Assembly (NCBI RefSeq): GCF_027887165.1
Contig: NC_077229.1
Span: 111,241,994-111,305,993 of the forward strand
DNA: 64,000 nt
Direction: 5' to 3'
Origin: Monodelphis domestica
Lineage: Eukaryota > Chordata > Mammalia > Didelphimorphia > Didelphidae
Under the pieces are notes generated by a model. The model was not told where the DNA came from. It ran no database searches and saw only the letters and a program-made list of their open reading frames with translations. The number at the start of each line of letters is the position of its first letter. Position 1 is the first letter of the stretch. The position numbers and the translations under genes are program-made. Shown piece after piece: positions 42,143 through 53,094 of the stretch.

Positions 42143-42634
42143 ATATAGAAGTACAGGCATAAAGATTATGTTATACATAGAATAATTTGTTCCCAGGGTT
42201 ACCTAACCTGTTAGTGTTGAATGGGTTAACCTTGAGGAGCCACCATATACTGAATGACAGGCCAGTTATATCAAGGGACATGAAAATCTCTAGCTAATAT
42301 TTGAAAAGTAGAAAACAGAGGAGCTAAATGTAAAATTGTGCTCAACCCTTTCACAGTATCACTAGCCAAGTACTTTTAACAGATTCCTTTCACTATAATC
42401 CTGATCCCAACTTTCTTCACAAAAGACTCTCTATCTCTATCTCTCTATCACCCCAAAATGAAACCAATAGTAAATGTGGACCAATGAGATGTTTATATAT
42501 TTTGTACAAAACATTCACAGCTTATATCAACAAAATATCTATAAACATTTAGATATATGAGAGGAGGTGATTTTTTACCTCAGTTAATATAATCATAGAA
42601 TGTAAGTTACACATGAAGTTTTTTCCTTCAATTC
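42143..42634. other. Spacer
   Basis: No recognised gene or repeat. A short CTATCTCTAT run lies near 42430. Confidence 0.4.
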
Positions 42635-43080
42635 TTTTAAATTACTTTTTTCAATGATCAAGCATTTATTTTTTCCTGTCTCCCTTTCCCCCAATGCACA
42701 CCCATTGGGAATAAAAGGAAAAACAAAACCCTCAGAACAATTACGCATAGACCAACAAAAGAGATTTCCATATTGGTGACCATAACCCCAAATATGAAAC
42801 TCATTAAACATATTTAGTCTATCATCTCACTGCAAGTGACAGCATTCTTCATTATGCTATCCTCCAGAATCATGGCTGCTCATTATGTTGAGCAGGGTTT
42901 TTCATCTTTCCAAATTATTCACTTTCACAGTAATATTGTTATAACAAAAATAATTTTTCTGGTTCTGTTCATTTCACTCTGCATTCGTACATAGAAGTCT
43001 TCTCAGGTTTCTTTGACATCTATCTCCTTATTTGTAACTGCACAAAAGTTTTCCATCACATGCATTGACCATAATTTGTT
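42635..43080 (-). mobile_element. L1-type LINE, old 3' region
   Basis: 'CACCCATTGGGAATAAAAGG', 'CATTTCACTCTGCATTCGTA' and 'CATCACATGCATTGACCATA' parallel the copies at 366 and 59390. Confidence 0.65.
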
Positions 43081-43391
43081 TTCCCCTTCCTTCCCATAAG
43101 GATAAAAGCGGGAAGACTAGAGTATTCCATTAAGGAAATCAAACAAAGGACAGTTTCTGCCCCTGGATGTGAGCCAGGGAGCTAGCAAAGTTCCCCTTGA
43201 GAGGACAGAAATCAGGATGTAAGACCTTGGAGCTCTAGAAGTTTTCAGCACTATGGACATAAACCCCTCTGATGGCTCTGAAGAGTTCCCCACTCTCCAT
43301 AGAACCCAGGGACATAGGCCTGCCAGCCCTTTGTGCAGGAGCCCAGGGTCTCTTATCTTAAAGCATGGTGTCTCTTCAAACTGCCATCAAG

Positions 43392-43873
43392 AACTGGAGG
43401 AATTCCATGTGATACTGGAATGACCTCCAGGAATTGATGCAGAGTGAGAGGAGCAGAACCTGGAGAACATTGTACATGGAAACTGATACACTGTGGTACA
43501 ATCAAATGTAATGAATTTCTCTACTAACAGCAATGCAATGATCCAGGACAATCCTGAGGGACTTATGAGAAAGATGCTATTCACATCCAGAGAAAGAACT
43601 GTGGGAGTAGAAACACAGAAGAAAAACAACTGCTCAATCATATGGGTCAATGGGGATATGATTGGGGATGTAGACTCTAAATGATCACCCTAGTGCAAAT
43701 ATCAATAATATGGAAATAGGTCTCGATCAAGGACATATGTAAAACCCAGTGGAATTGTGCATTGGCTATTGGGGGTGGGGCAGGGGAAGGAAAGAACCTG
43801 AATCATGTAACCATGGAAAAATATTCTAAATTAATTAATTTAATAAAATTTTTCAATTAAAAAAACAACAACC
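43392..43873 (+). mobile_element. 5'-truncated L1 with 11-bp duplication
   Basis: Direct repeats CTGCCATCAAG (43381-43391) and CTGCCATCGAG (43874-43884) differ at one base. It has the end of ORF2 ('GAGAACATTGTACATGGAAAC') and a 3' UTR ending 'TTAATTTAATAAAATTTTTC'. The 3' UTR is a different type from that at 5121. Confidence 0.9.
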
Positions 43874-44049
43874 CTGCCATCGAGAAAGAAGTTAGGTGTA
43901 GAGAAGGGTCCTGGTCTTTTAGGACCTTTTCAATGTGCCCCAAGTTCTGGCTACTAGGCAAACAAAGAGGCTTTTGTTTAGTATGTGGTTAGCAAACCAG
44001 AACCAGTTAGACAATAAAAATTTATTACTATACCTAATTACTATACCTA

Positions 44050-44640
44050 ATAACAGGTACTGTACTAAGCACCAAAGACACAAAAGAAGCTAAAAGCAGT
44101 TACTGATTGGAGGAGTTCACAGACTAATGGGAGAAACAACAAGCGGACAACTGTGTCTTAACAAACGACATACAGGATTCACAGGAAATCATTAAAGGAG
44201 GGAAGGGTCAGGAATTAAGAGGAATTGGGAAAGGCTCTTCTAGAATATAAGATTTTTAGTTGGGACTTAAAGGAAGCCAGGGAGCTCAGTAGTCAGAAGA
44301 AAGGAGGGAAAAGGAACCAGGCTTGAAGGATGACCAAAGAAAATGCCCAGAGTCAAGAGATGGAGAGTTTTATTAATGGAACAGGCACTGGATCAAAGAA
44401 TACACATTGAGGAGGAAGTTGTAAGAAGAATGGAAAGGTAGGAGAGGGCTAGGTTATAAAAGGCTTTGATTTTGTGTTTGATCCTTGAGGCAATAGGGAG
44501 TCATTAGAGTTTATTGAGTAGAGACCAGATAAAGTTGGATCTGCTGCTTTATGATAATCATTTTGGTGGCAAATTGGAGGATGGCTAGGAGTGGGAAGAG
44601 ACCTGGAACCTGCAGATGCTAACTAAATAACTAGCAAGTT
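44050..44640 (-). mobile_element. L2 LINE, part 1
   Basis: L2 tail complement ('ACTGTACTAAGCACCAAAGA'), 'TAGTTGGGACTTAAAGGAAG' and 'GATTTTGTGTTTGATCCTTG'. It continues at 45173 beyond an inserted repeat. Confidence 0.75.
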
Positions 44641-44644
44641 GTTT

Positions 44645-45172
44645 CAATAGGGAGTTGTATGGGTAGTTCAGGGAGGACTAGCACCTGTGGTGAAAGGGCT
44701 AATGAGCCCTTTTCAGGGCTACTCATCCACCCCCCACCCCCCCAGCTCTCACCTCTTTATGGCTCCAAGAAACTGTAGCAAAAGCTGCAAGAGCAGCAGC
44801 ATGCCCTGGTAGAACCATTTGGGCAGATGGACTAAATAAAGCAGCTTAAGGAGATTTCTACTCCAAACATGAAGATTTCCTCTCAAAGAATGGGTAGAGA
44901 ACAATTTGTTCCAATGGCCATGAAGAAGGCTGAAGTAGACATTGTGTGCTTAAAGTTTGTTCAGACATCAACAATGCTGAAGTCATCCATTGCATCCCCA
45001 GCCTTTGTCAGTCATCTTGATTTTTGTCTTGCCACTGGACCTGGAATTCTCTGGAAGAGAGACGGAGGACTTGGTGCAATTCTGCCTCACTTAAATCCAA
45101 CTAATGTGCAAGTCAAGACATCACTTTCATGATGTCATTGGTCCTCTTCAAAAACAAAGGATGAACAACACT
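44645..45172 (+). mobile_element. ACAAC-tailed marsupial repeat inside an L2
   Basis: A near-complete copy runs from 'TTCAGGGCTACTCATCCACC' through 'GGCTCCAAGAAACTGTAGCA', 'TTTTGTCTTGCCACTGGACC' and 'GATGTCATTGGTCCTCTTC', ending AACAACACTAC. I know this as a common marsupial repeat but cannot name its class. The split copy at 11055/11650 is the same element. Confidence 0.75.
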
Positions 45173-45790
45173 ACAGTATTGATGATGAGGGTCTGTGCCA
45201 GCTTAGTGGCAGTAATGAAAGGAGGGAAGAAGGTGTATTTGAGAGATGTTGCAAAGCTGAAATCAATAGACCTTGGCAATAGCTTAAATGTAGGGTATAA
45301 GGGATAGTGAAGGATGGAGGATGAGTTCTAGGTTTTAAGCCAATGAGACTGAGAGGACAGTGTTGTCCATTACAAAAAATAGGGAAATCAGAGAAGGAGA
45401 GGATTTAGGATGAAAGAGAATAAATTCTATTTGGGATATTTTGAGTTTAAGAGGCCTATTGGGCATTCAGGATATCTGAAAGGCCTTTGGAGATGTGAGA
45501 TTGGAGGTCAGCAGAGATGATGGGGCAAGAAAGTAAGATCTGAAAACCATATGCATAGAGATGGTAACTAAATCCATGGGAGTTAATGAGATCACCCAAC
45601 AAAGTATTGTAGGGGGAGAAGAAAAGAAGGTCTAGAGAGAATCTTGAAGGATACCTCCTGTTATTAGAGAGTGTGATCCAGCAAAGGAGACAGACAGAAC
45701 AGTCAGATAGAAGGAAAACCAGGAGAGAGTGATATCATAAAGACCTAGAGAAAGGAGAGAAATAAGGAGATGAGAAGTGTTATTATACTC
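45173..45790 (-). mobile_element. L2 LINE, part 2
   Basis: It resumes the L2: 'GAGAGATGTTGCAAAGCTGA', 'CATGGGAGTTAATGAGATCA' and 'GGAGAAGAAAAGAAGGTC'. Upstream part of the same minus-strand ORF2 as 44050-44640. Confidence 0.75.
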
Positions 45791-45999
45791 TAAATCTCTC
45801 TAAGGTACTTCCATTACACCTCCCTCCATCTCTTCCAGAAACAAACTCACCAGCCTCTTCATGCAGGGAATTATATCAGTGGCACTCTGTGTGCTTTTAG
45901 GGATTGACTGGTTCGTTGGTTCTCTACTACATAAATATTGAGGAAGGGGTAGGAGAAGTAGGTTATCACATGAGCCTTATTTTCATATGATCCAAACAA

Positions 46000-46350
46000 A
46001 AGGATATTGAAATCTAATGTACACACACAATATCACATACAGAATTGGATTTGGAAATGCATTAAACTAAAAGAATCCAATGAATAAAAGAGTTCCATGA
46101 AAAGTAGAATTATCCAACTGGAAAAAGAGGTAAAAAAAAAAATCCAGTGAAGAGAAATGCATTAAACTCAGTAGAAAAACAGATAAGAGCAAGAAGAAAA
46201 GAGGGATTTTAAAATTAGGGTAGACTCATAAAGGATTAATCAAAAGTAAAATAAATTCCAATTTTGAAGGGTGGATAATGAAGAAGAAATAATAAATGAG
46301 AAAAGATCTAAATTTACAATCAAGAAACAAATCACGTTAATCATAGATCA
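46000..46350 (+). mobile_element. L1 ORF1-like fragment
   Basis: A-rich sequence with 'CCAACTGGAAAAAGAGGTAA' and 'TCAAGAAACAAATCACG' resembles the coiled-coil coding part of marsupial L1 ORF1. It is interrupted. Confidence 0.5.
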
Positions 46351-47050
46351 CAAGTGCTGAGGACACTCTTCTGCTCTTGCTATTTTTTTTTCTTTATTAA
46401 GAAGCAAACAGGGAGGAAGAGAAGAAAAAATGTAAGAAGAGAGGAAAAAGAAAGCAGAATACAAGAGTATTTGTCAGAGGATAACTTTCTCCCTTTTAAA
46501 TTCATATGGTAGGTTACTGCTATAAAACTATCACAATGCAAAAATTATAAAGGTAAAAGTCTAGGTTTTATTATGCTTACCTACAGGTTTAGGAGGTAGA
46601 AAAAATAACCCTGACCTAGACTAGGGTTTCTTATAAGCTTTGTAGAGAAAATTACTTTGGAGAGACAGAGATATTATTTTATAAATTATAATCTATATAT
46701 CCTTTTAAACCATAAAAGTTTAACAAACTTAGTTGAAGAGAATTATATTCTCATATATCCTCTAAGGAAACAAACATAACTAAACAGATTCTATAGGTAA
46801 ACCAAGTCAGGTTACAGATTAAACTACATTTAGATGGTTCATAATGGACTGTTTGAACAGAGAGATTTACATGCTTACAGAGCATCTGGGGAATCCTTCC
46901 ACAAATAGTTAAATCACTTTGGAAAGCTCACACTCCACCCTTTGGCTTCTTATCTGAGAAATGTCCAAAAGTCTTCCCTTAATTCTCCTCTTCTATGATC
47001 AGGGTTTAGCCAAGTGAGGTGAATATTAACAGGAAGCAATCAGTTATGAG
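46351..47050. other. AT-rich spacer
   Basis: No recognised gene. It may contain further decayed L1 sequence leading into the endonuclease segment. Confidence 0.35.
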
Positions 47051-47126
47051 AAATGTCATAATAAAATGTAATAAAAGGAAAGTGAAAAATTCTCCTCACA
47101 GAATATTGTTTATAGGAAACATACTT
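47051..47126 (+). mobile_element. L1 ORF2 endonuclease segment, left part
   Basis: 'TATAGGAAACATACTTGAAAG' corresponds to the conserved LQETHL motif of the L1 endonuclease. The segment continues at 48348 beyond the UBE2V2 retrocopy. Confidence 0.6.
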
Positions 47127-47141
47127 GAAAGAAAGATTCAT

Positions 47142-48332
47142 GAGAAGTCTGGGGTTGCTGGAGAAGATGGCGGTCTCCATAGGAGTTAAAGTTCCACATA
47201 ATTTTCGCTTGTTAGGAGAACTTGAAGAAGGCCAAAAAGGAGTAGGCAACAGTACAGTTAGCTGGGGACTTGAAGACGATGAAGATATGACACTTACAAG
47301 GTGGACAGGCATGATTATTGGACCACCAAGGACAAACTATGAAAACAGAATATACAGTCTGAAAGTAGAGTCTGGACCTAAATACCCAGAAGCACCTCCA
47401 GCAGTTAGATTTGTAACAAAAATGAATATGAATGGGATAAATAATTCCAATGGAATGATGGATGCACGGAGCATACCAGTGTTAGCAAAATGGCAAAATT
47501 CTTCTAGCATTAAAGTTGTACTTCAAGAGCTAAGGCATCTAATGATGTCCAAAAAAAACATGAAGCTTCCACAACCTCCAGAAAGACAAACATACAGCAA
47601 TTAATTTTAACAAATCTCAAACTTATCTAAACCAATAACCTTCTTGATTAAATCTCACAATGCAGAACCCACACATTAAAAGAATTCCAGCTGGTATACA
47701 TGACCTGGACATTTGTAAGAATAGATATTTAATATGTGTACACCCATTAAGTTTTCAGGCACAATGGGAAGGAAAATGAAGCACAATTTTTTCCCCTCTT
47801 ATCAAGGCACTATCATTTAAGCATAAACCTGGAGTACTCCAAATGGAATTCAGGTTTTACAAGATGAAAGCATGGCAAGAAGTATCAGATTGCTGTGGAG
47901 TAATATATGTTTCAGAAATCTAATTTCTCAAGAAGGAAAATTATAAATGGAATGCTTGGTCCATCTTGCTTAGTGAAAGAGCTGCGATGCAAATTGTTTA
48001 AAGTAGCACGTACAATAAATACTGTTACTAATTTTGTTTAATTTTTGAAGAGGTGTGGGTACCGACCTCTAGCAGTAACAAAAAGTATGTTCAGGATTGT
48101 TTTGATACCTGTATTTATAAAAAGGGGGAGGGAGATGGATTTCTGTTTTAAAGTAGCTCCTGTGTGTTACATGTAACAGACATGGTAAATATTTGTTTAC
48201 AGTCTTTGTTGTGATAAACCATGAATTTAAGTTTAAGTGGGGAAAAAAAAGGAAATAGGTGTATGCAGATGTGATTCTGAGATTAAAGTTAGTCTTAAAA
48301 TGTAAATAAAATGTGGAAAGTAAAAAAAGAAA
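47142..48332 (+). pseudogene. UBE2V2: UBE2V2 (MMS2) processed retrocopy, frame intact
   Basis: Intronless copy of the ubiquitin-conjugating E2 variant that partners UBE2N (UBC13) in K63-linked ubiquitin chain formation and DNA-damage tolerance. The frame 47167-47604 encodes 145 residues, the length of human UBE2V2, with no stop or indel. The ATG lies in a strong context (A at -3, G at +4). The body keeps [18 protein letters not shown] and [11 protein letters not shown], plus Phe13, which contacts UBC13. As in all UEVs there is no catalytic Cys. From memory about 15 residues differ from the human protein (for example R11H, E17G, Y113S, R124H, E130K, G140R), several looking like CpG decay. A 25-nt 5' UTR, a ~0.7-kb 3' UTR, AATAAA at 48305 and an A-rich tail are kept. 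Perfect 15-bp duplications GAAAGAAAGATTCAT lie at 47127-47141 and 48333-48347. UBE2V1 is excluded by the MAVS start and [12 protein letters not shown]. Expression is unknown; most such copies are silent. Confidence 0.95.
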
Positions 48333-48347
48333 GAAAGAAAGATTCAT

Positions 48348-48597
48348 ACAGAACTAAAAGAAGGGCTGGAGCAGAATATGCTACGTTTCAGGTGATTTAG
48401 GGGAAAAAAGCAAGAGTAGCAATCATGATTTCAGACAAGATAACAGCAAAAATTAAAAGAAGTGCTTAAAAGAGATAAACAAGGGAGCTGCATTAGGTTT
48501 ATAGATACCACAGACAATGAATTATCATTGGTTGACACATATTCATCAAACAACATTATGTCTAAATACTTAAAAACTTTAAAATTTAATCAGTTAA
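48348..48597 (+). mobile_element. L1 ORF2 endonuclease segment, right part
   Basis: 'GAAGGGCTGGAGCAGAATAT', 'AGTAGCAATCATGATTTCAG' and 'AATTATCATTGGTTGACACA' follow the order of the L1 endonuclease (KIKGW..VAIMIS..ELSLLN). The frame is broken. It is the host layer of the UBE2V2 insertion. Confidence 0.7.
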
Positions 48598-49860
48598 ACA
48601 GAGCCAAGATAGTGGAATAGAGGAAACATTACAGCCCAGCTCTCCCAAAATTCCCCTCCAAATTACTTAAAAATAATGCCTAAGGAGGGCAGCTAGGTAG
48701 TTCAGTGGATTGAGAGTCAGGCCTAGAAATGGGAGGTCCTGGGTTCAAATATGAGCTCAGACACTTCTCAGCTGTGTGACCCTGGGCAAGTCACTTAACC
48801 CCCCACTGCCTAGCCCTTACCACTCTTCTGCCTTGGAGCCAATACACAGTATTGACTCCAAGACAGAAGGTAAGGGTTTAAAATAATAATAATAATCATA
48901 GTAATAATGCCTCACATAGAATTTTGAAGCAGCAAAGCCAATAAAAGGTTGGGTAAGGTATCTTTCCTGCCCAAGACAGCTTAGGAAATGAATAAGAGAG
49001 GTCTGTTGACACCAGAGTGGGGGCTGATCTGAAGGATATGCAATAGCAGCACCAGCAGTAGTGAGCCTTAGAAACAGTAGTGACTGCAGCAGTAGCAGCA
49101 GCTTCAGGAGATCTCAGCCCAAAGATGGTAAGGGTATTGAATAACCACTCAGAAAGAGATTACAGGGAACTCTTGTGCTAGCACTGGGTATAGACTGGGC
49201 ACTGTTTGGCAACTCCATTGTCCTTCCCCGCTTCTGAGTTGTAATTCCAGGGCAGAAAAGAGCCCAAGCATTTTCAATACAAATAAACAGAGGCCATGAG
49301 GAGGAGTAATGCTTGCCAGGACAAGGGAGCAGGGGCTCTTCCTGGGTAAGGACCATAATGTAGATCAGGCGAGCAGTGACAGCACCATTCCCTAGATCAT
49401 ACCATCTTGGAAGCACCAAAAACTTACAAAATCCTAAAACTATCTGTTAAAACACCAGCAAAACCCCCTCCCAAAGATTGAGACAATAACTCTCCATCTA
49501 CGGGTGAACAGAACCCAATTTTAATATAAAGTTCAAAGTCAAGACATAGGAAAAATAAGCAAAGAACAAAAGAACCTAATCATAAAAATATCATTATGAC
49601 AGGGAAAATAAAGAAATCAACTCAGAAGAAAATAATGAAGTGAAAATAGCTACAAGCAAAGCTTCAAAGAAAAATGCAGATTAGACACAAGTACAAAAAA
49701 GAATTTCTGGAAGATCTTAAGAAAAGGCACCAAAAAATGGAAAAATCAAATAAGAAAAGAGACACAAAAACTACTGAAGAAAATAATATCCAAAAAAACA
49801 GAATTGGGCAAATGGTAAAAGAGTTATATAAACTCACTGAAGAAAATACATTTTTTTAAA
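48598..49860 (+). mobile_element. L1 5' UTR and start of ORF1
   Basis: It begins 'GAGCCAAGATAGTGGAATAG', typical of a marsupial L1 5' end. A CAG-rich leader with AGCAGTAGCAGCAGC follows. It ends in a Lys/Glu-rich coiled-coil segment at 49674-49856 (KKEFLEDLKKRHQKMEK) of ORF1. It stops after ORF1's beginning. A SINE-S interrupts it at 48685. Confidence 0.7.
48685..48881 (+). mobile_element. SINE-S inserted in the L1 5' region
   Basis: 'GAGGGCAGCTAGGTAGTTCA', 'CTGTGTGACCCTGGGCAAGT', ending 'AGACAGAAGGTAAGGGTTTA'. AATAATGCCT on both sides (48673 and 48903 regions) is the likely target duplication. Confidence 0.92.
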
Positions 49861-49877
49861 TTGGAATTTGATGTTAG

Positions 49878-49942
49878 AATTGAACATAAGACCTTCCATC
49901 TCCAGGCCTGGCTCTCTATCCACTGAGCCATCTCGCTACCCT
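49878..49942 (-). mobile_element. SINE-S head fragment
   Basis: 'AAGACCTTCCATCTCCAGGC', 'TATCCACTGAGCCATCTCG' only. Confidence 0.65.
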
Positions 49943-50205
49943 AGCACTAACTTTCAACATGGCCCTATTCTCCACCTAGCATAGCCTGGTTTAATAGAAG
50001 AAAACCAGTTATTTCCCCATTATTTGACTTCCATGATTATCCCTCTTAAAATGTCATTGAAATTGGCTACTATAAAATTCAGCTGTTACTTGCGAAAATG
50101 AATTCTCAATGAACATCCAAAGAGATTTGCCTATTTGCAACATATGATCATTACTGCATTCCAGCAGCCTCCCATACCACCTATTCATTAATCATAAGTA
50201 TAGTA

Positions 50206-51377
50206 CAGTGATCCCTCATCTTTCACAGGAGTTACGTTCCAGACACCCCCATGATAAGAGAAAATCCACAAAGTAGCAGGAGAGCAAACAGACCAATGCT
50301 ACAGTCACTGAGCCAATCAGTGCCCAGGATACAGAACACAGCACTGGTGAGAGGCACCTATGGGTCCCCAGCTGTTGGTTAGGAGTTAGTTCAACCCCCA
50401 CCCCCAATCCACCTCAGGAACAGTCATCTCTCTCTCAACTCAGCTTGGCTTTCCAGAGGAGGATTGAAGGGGTGGCCTGAGGCCAAAGGGATAGAGCCGG
50501 CCGGCTGCCCAGAATGAAAGGGGTAGTGAGGGTGGCCAAACCTCTTCATCTCCTGGCTAACTGGGCATGATAGGCAAGGGCCCCTCTTTCCCTGAGCCCC
50601 ACTTCTAGGGGCCCTGCCCAGCATCCCCCAGTGTCCTCAGAAGTGTCCTGTCCATGTTGTGAGAACTTATTGACTTTTGCTCCCATTGCCTTATTCAGGC
50701 CTGCTCTCTCCTCTTCATTCTGACTCCCCTGGCATACAATATTTCTCTGCTCCCAACTCTCCTGCCCACCCATATTCCAGCCTAGTTCTGCTTCCCCCAG
50801 GCTCCCACACCAGCACATGTTCCTTCCCCTCTTCTCCCTCTGTGGGCAGCCTTCCAGATCAGGTAAACTCCTGCTAAGATCCCGCCACTCTTTGTTCTTG
50901 CCCCAGCCTGGCTGTGTGTCCACAGGCCTCATTCCTCCTCATGGCAAACGAACATCTGAACCCTAGCTTCCCCCTCTCCCACCTGAAGATGGGGGAGAGG
51001 GAGAATTGAACTCCAGGTGCTAGGGCTACATGCCTCATTCCTCCAGTTAGTGTTCTGTCCACTGAGACCCCCTTCCTGACCCCAAGGTCATTCCCATCTC
51101 AGAGGTTCTAACAGAAAGTTGTTCTCCCTTCTTAGCCCTCCTGTGCCCCCAGGATCTGTTGTTCAGTCCTGCTGTCCAAAGCACCTTGCCAGGACTCAAC
51201 TGCATGGGTAAGGGGAGTTGTTGGATTTTTCATTCAATAAACTGGTGGTTTCTTATCCCCCCCCCCCAAAAAAAATCTCACAGTATAGCAAGAACTCCAT
51301 GATACAGAATAAGATTTTTTTAAATCCCACAATACAGTGAGGCAATAAGTGAACTGCAAAATAGCAAAGAAGGACTG
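50206..51377. mobile_element. Non-autonomous Tigger/pogo-type DNA transposon
   Basis: A 1172-bp element bounded by TA at 50204-50205 and 51378-51379. The left end CAGTGATCCCTCATCTTTCAC, and the further phrases GTTACGTTCCAGACACCCCC and AAAATCCACAAAGTAGCA, match Tigger-type termini. The right end (read inward CAGTCCTTCTTTGCTATTTT) is its inverted, diverged partner. The interior (50400-51240) is GC-rich and shows no transposase, so it moved in trans. Confidence 0.85.
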
Positions 51378-51379
51378 TA

Positions 51380-51532
51380 ATTGTTCTTGTGACAGAAATA
51401 CTCATTGTAGTGATAAGGAAAGAGGATTGGGGAGTGAAGGAATCAACATAAGCAAAGGAAACAAAATGATCACTTTTTGCAAATGATAGGATGATCAGAA
51501 TTCCAATCTTTAGAAGGATATAAAATAAACCC
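51380..51532 (+). mobile_element. L1 ORF2 reverse-transcriptase fragment
   Basis: 'AAATGATCACTTTTTGCAAA' (region of the catalytic FADD-type motif, diverged) and 'GAAGGATATAAAATAAACCC' follow L1 ORF2 order. It continues at 52814 after the inserted LTR. Confidence 0.7.
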
Positions 51533-52809
51533 TGAAGGAAATGATCATACAAAGATATGAAATGGAATGCTGGAGAAGCAGAGATGACAGGCAAGAGCAG
51601 TTGGAATGTTTGGGAGCAAGGGTTTCTGGGAGAAAAACAAACTCTGAAACAGTTCAGTTTCTGAACCCTGGAGAAAAACAGCTCCTAGACACACTTCAGG
51701 ATTGGAACAACCCCATTCCTGAGGATTTTCCCTGTCATATCCGAAGCCCACTGTGACTCTTTACTGATCCTGTCTCTCTGTAAATTCAAGACCTGTGAGG
51801 ACTGATGGGACATTCAGCTACCTGACAGGTCTAAACCTAAAGGGCAAATTGGGTCAGTCTCAAAGCCTGAACTTTCTTCTGTAAAAATTAAAATTAATCT
51901 CAAATAGTAAAAATATTATATTTTAAGGGACTTATTAATGATCACTAGAAATCAAGGAATAAAGAGGATACAAAATAAAGACCATGTGCCTTGGCTGATC
52001 AGCCAGTTCAAATGCCTGCCTTACCACCACCAAGCTTGGGACAGGAAGTAAAGAGGCGGGACCCTCCATGCCCCCACCTAATATCCCCTGTCTATAGGAA
52101 GTATGTAATGACAGGAAGTTGATGGCCTCCTGGGAAATGTAGTTCTTTTTTTAGGGTAACAGATTTTCAATTATACACTTCATTTGTGCCAGCTACACCT
52201 AGAGACATTGCTACTTCTTAGTTTAGCCTAGGTTAGCTAGCGTAGAAGAATCCAGAAGACAGAGAGGGCTTCCAGGCCAGTCCTGGCAGTTAGCCAAGGG
52301 CTGAAAGACCCTACCATCGGTCTGTGTTTTTAGGTAGGGAACCTCTGTTGACTCTTCCCTAAACTCACCCTTATTGACCTATCCCAAAATAAATATCTGT
52401 TGTTATATAATAAGCAGTCAGATCAATACCAAGAAGAATTCAAGAAGGTTGGTGGGTGGAGGTGTTTTATCCTGGAGAAAGAGCTTTCTCAGACTCAGGT
52501 TACATATTAAACTCCTGAGATGACTGTTACTGCTCTCTCTCTGGCAACTTTCTGTTCAGAAGAGGACATTGTAACAGAGGCTAGGTTCAGGAAACTTCCT
52601 AACCAACTGATTATTCCCTTCTCCTGAGTTGTTCTCTATCCTGACACAGATTACTGCCACAGTTTGTCCACCAAAGTGCTCTAGCCTAGACAGAGAGTAC
52701 CCATTTTTGCTCTCTGTCTCTGGGAGGGAATACTTTAACAGGTCAGGTTGCCCAAAATACCTGATCACTCATCTATAACAACAACCTAGGGTCTCCTTCC
52801 CTCCTAACA
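51533..52809 (+). mobile_element. Long solo LTR with 4-bp duplication
   Basis: A 1277-bp block TGAAGGAAAT..CTCCTAACA is flanked by perfect ACCC at 51529-51532 and 52810-52813. It sits cleanly inside L1 ORF2, whose sequence resumes on the right. Three ETS-like AGGAAGT words occur at 52040-52120, and AATAAA near 52388. Likely a class I endogenous retrovirus solo LTR. A fossil younger than the L1. Confidence 0.75.
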
Positions 52810-52813
52810 ACCC

Positions 52814-53094
52814 TGATAAAGGAACAGATTTTCTGCATGCCACCAACAAAAATGAGCAGAATGAAACAGCAATAGAAACTCTAATCAAAATAATTACCAA
52901 ATATAAAATATTTGGAAGTCTATCTACCAATACATATATAGGAATACAACTACAGAGTACTATAAATAAAGAAATAAAGATCTAGATATTCATTATCTTT
53001 ATAATAAATCATAATGCTTAAATTAATTTACTTAATCAGTGTCATCCCAATTAAACAATCAAAGGATTCTTTATAGAAGTAGAAAATGAGGAAG
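52814..53094 (+). mobile_element. L1 ORF2 fragment, continuing
   Basis: 'TTTTCTGCATGCCACCAACA', 'AATATTTGGAAGTCTATCTA' and 'CAGTGTCATCCCAATTAAAC' are in L1 ORF2 order directly after 51532. Confidence 0.75.

Noticed and set aside
47125-47166. Possible longer N-terminus of the UBE2V2 frame
   Set aside because: The frame stays open upstream, but this part is target-site duplication and 5' UTR. The ATG at 47167 gives exactly the family length.
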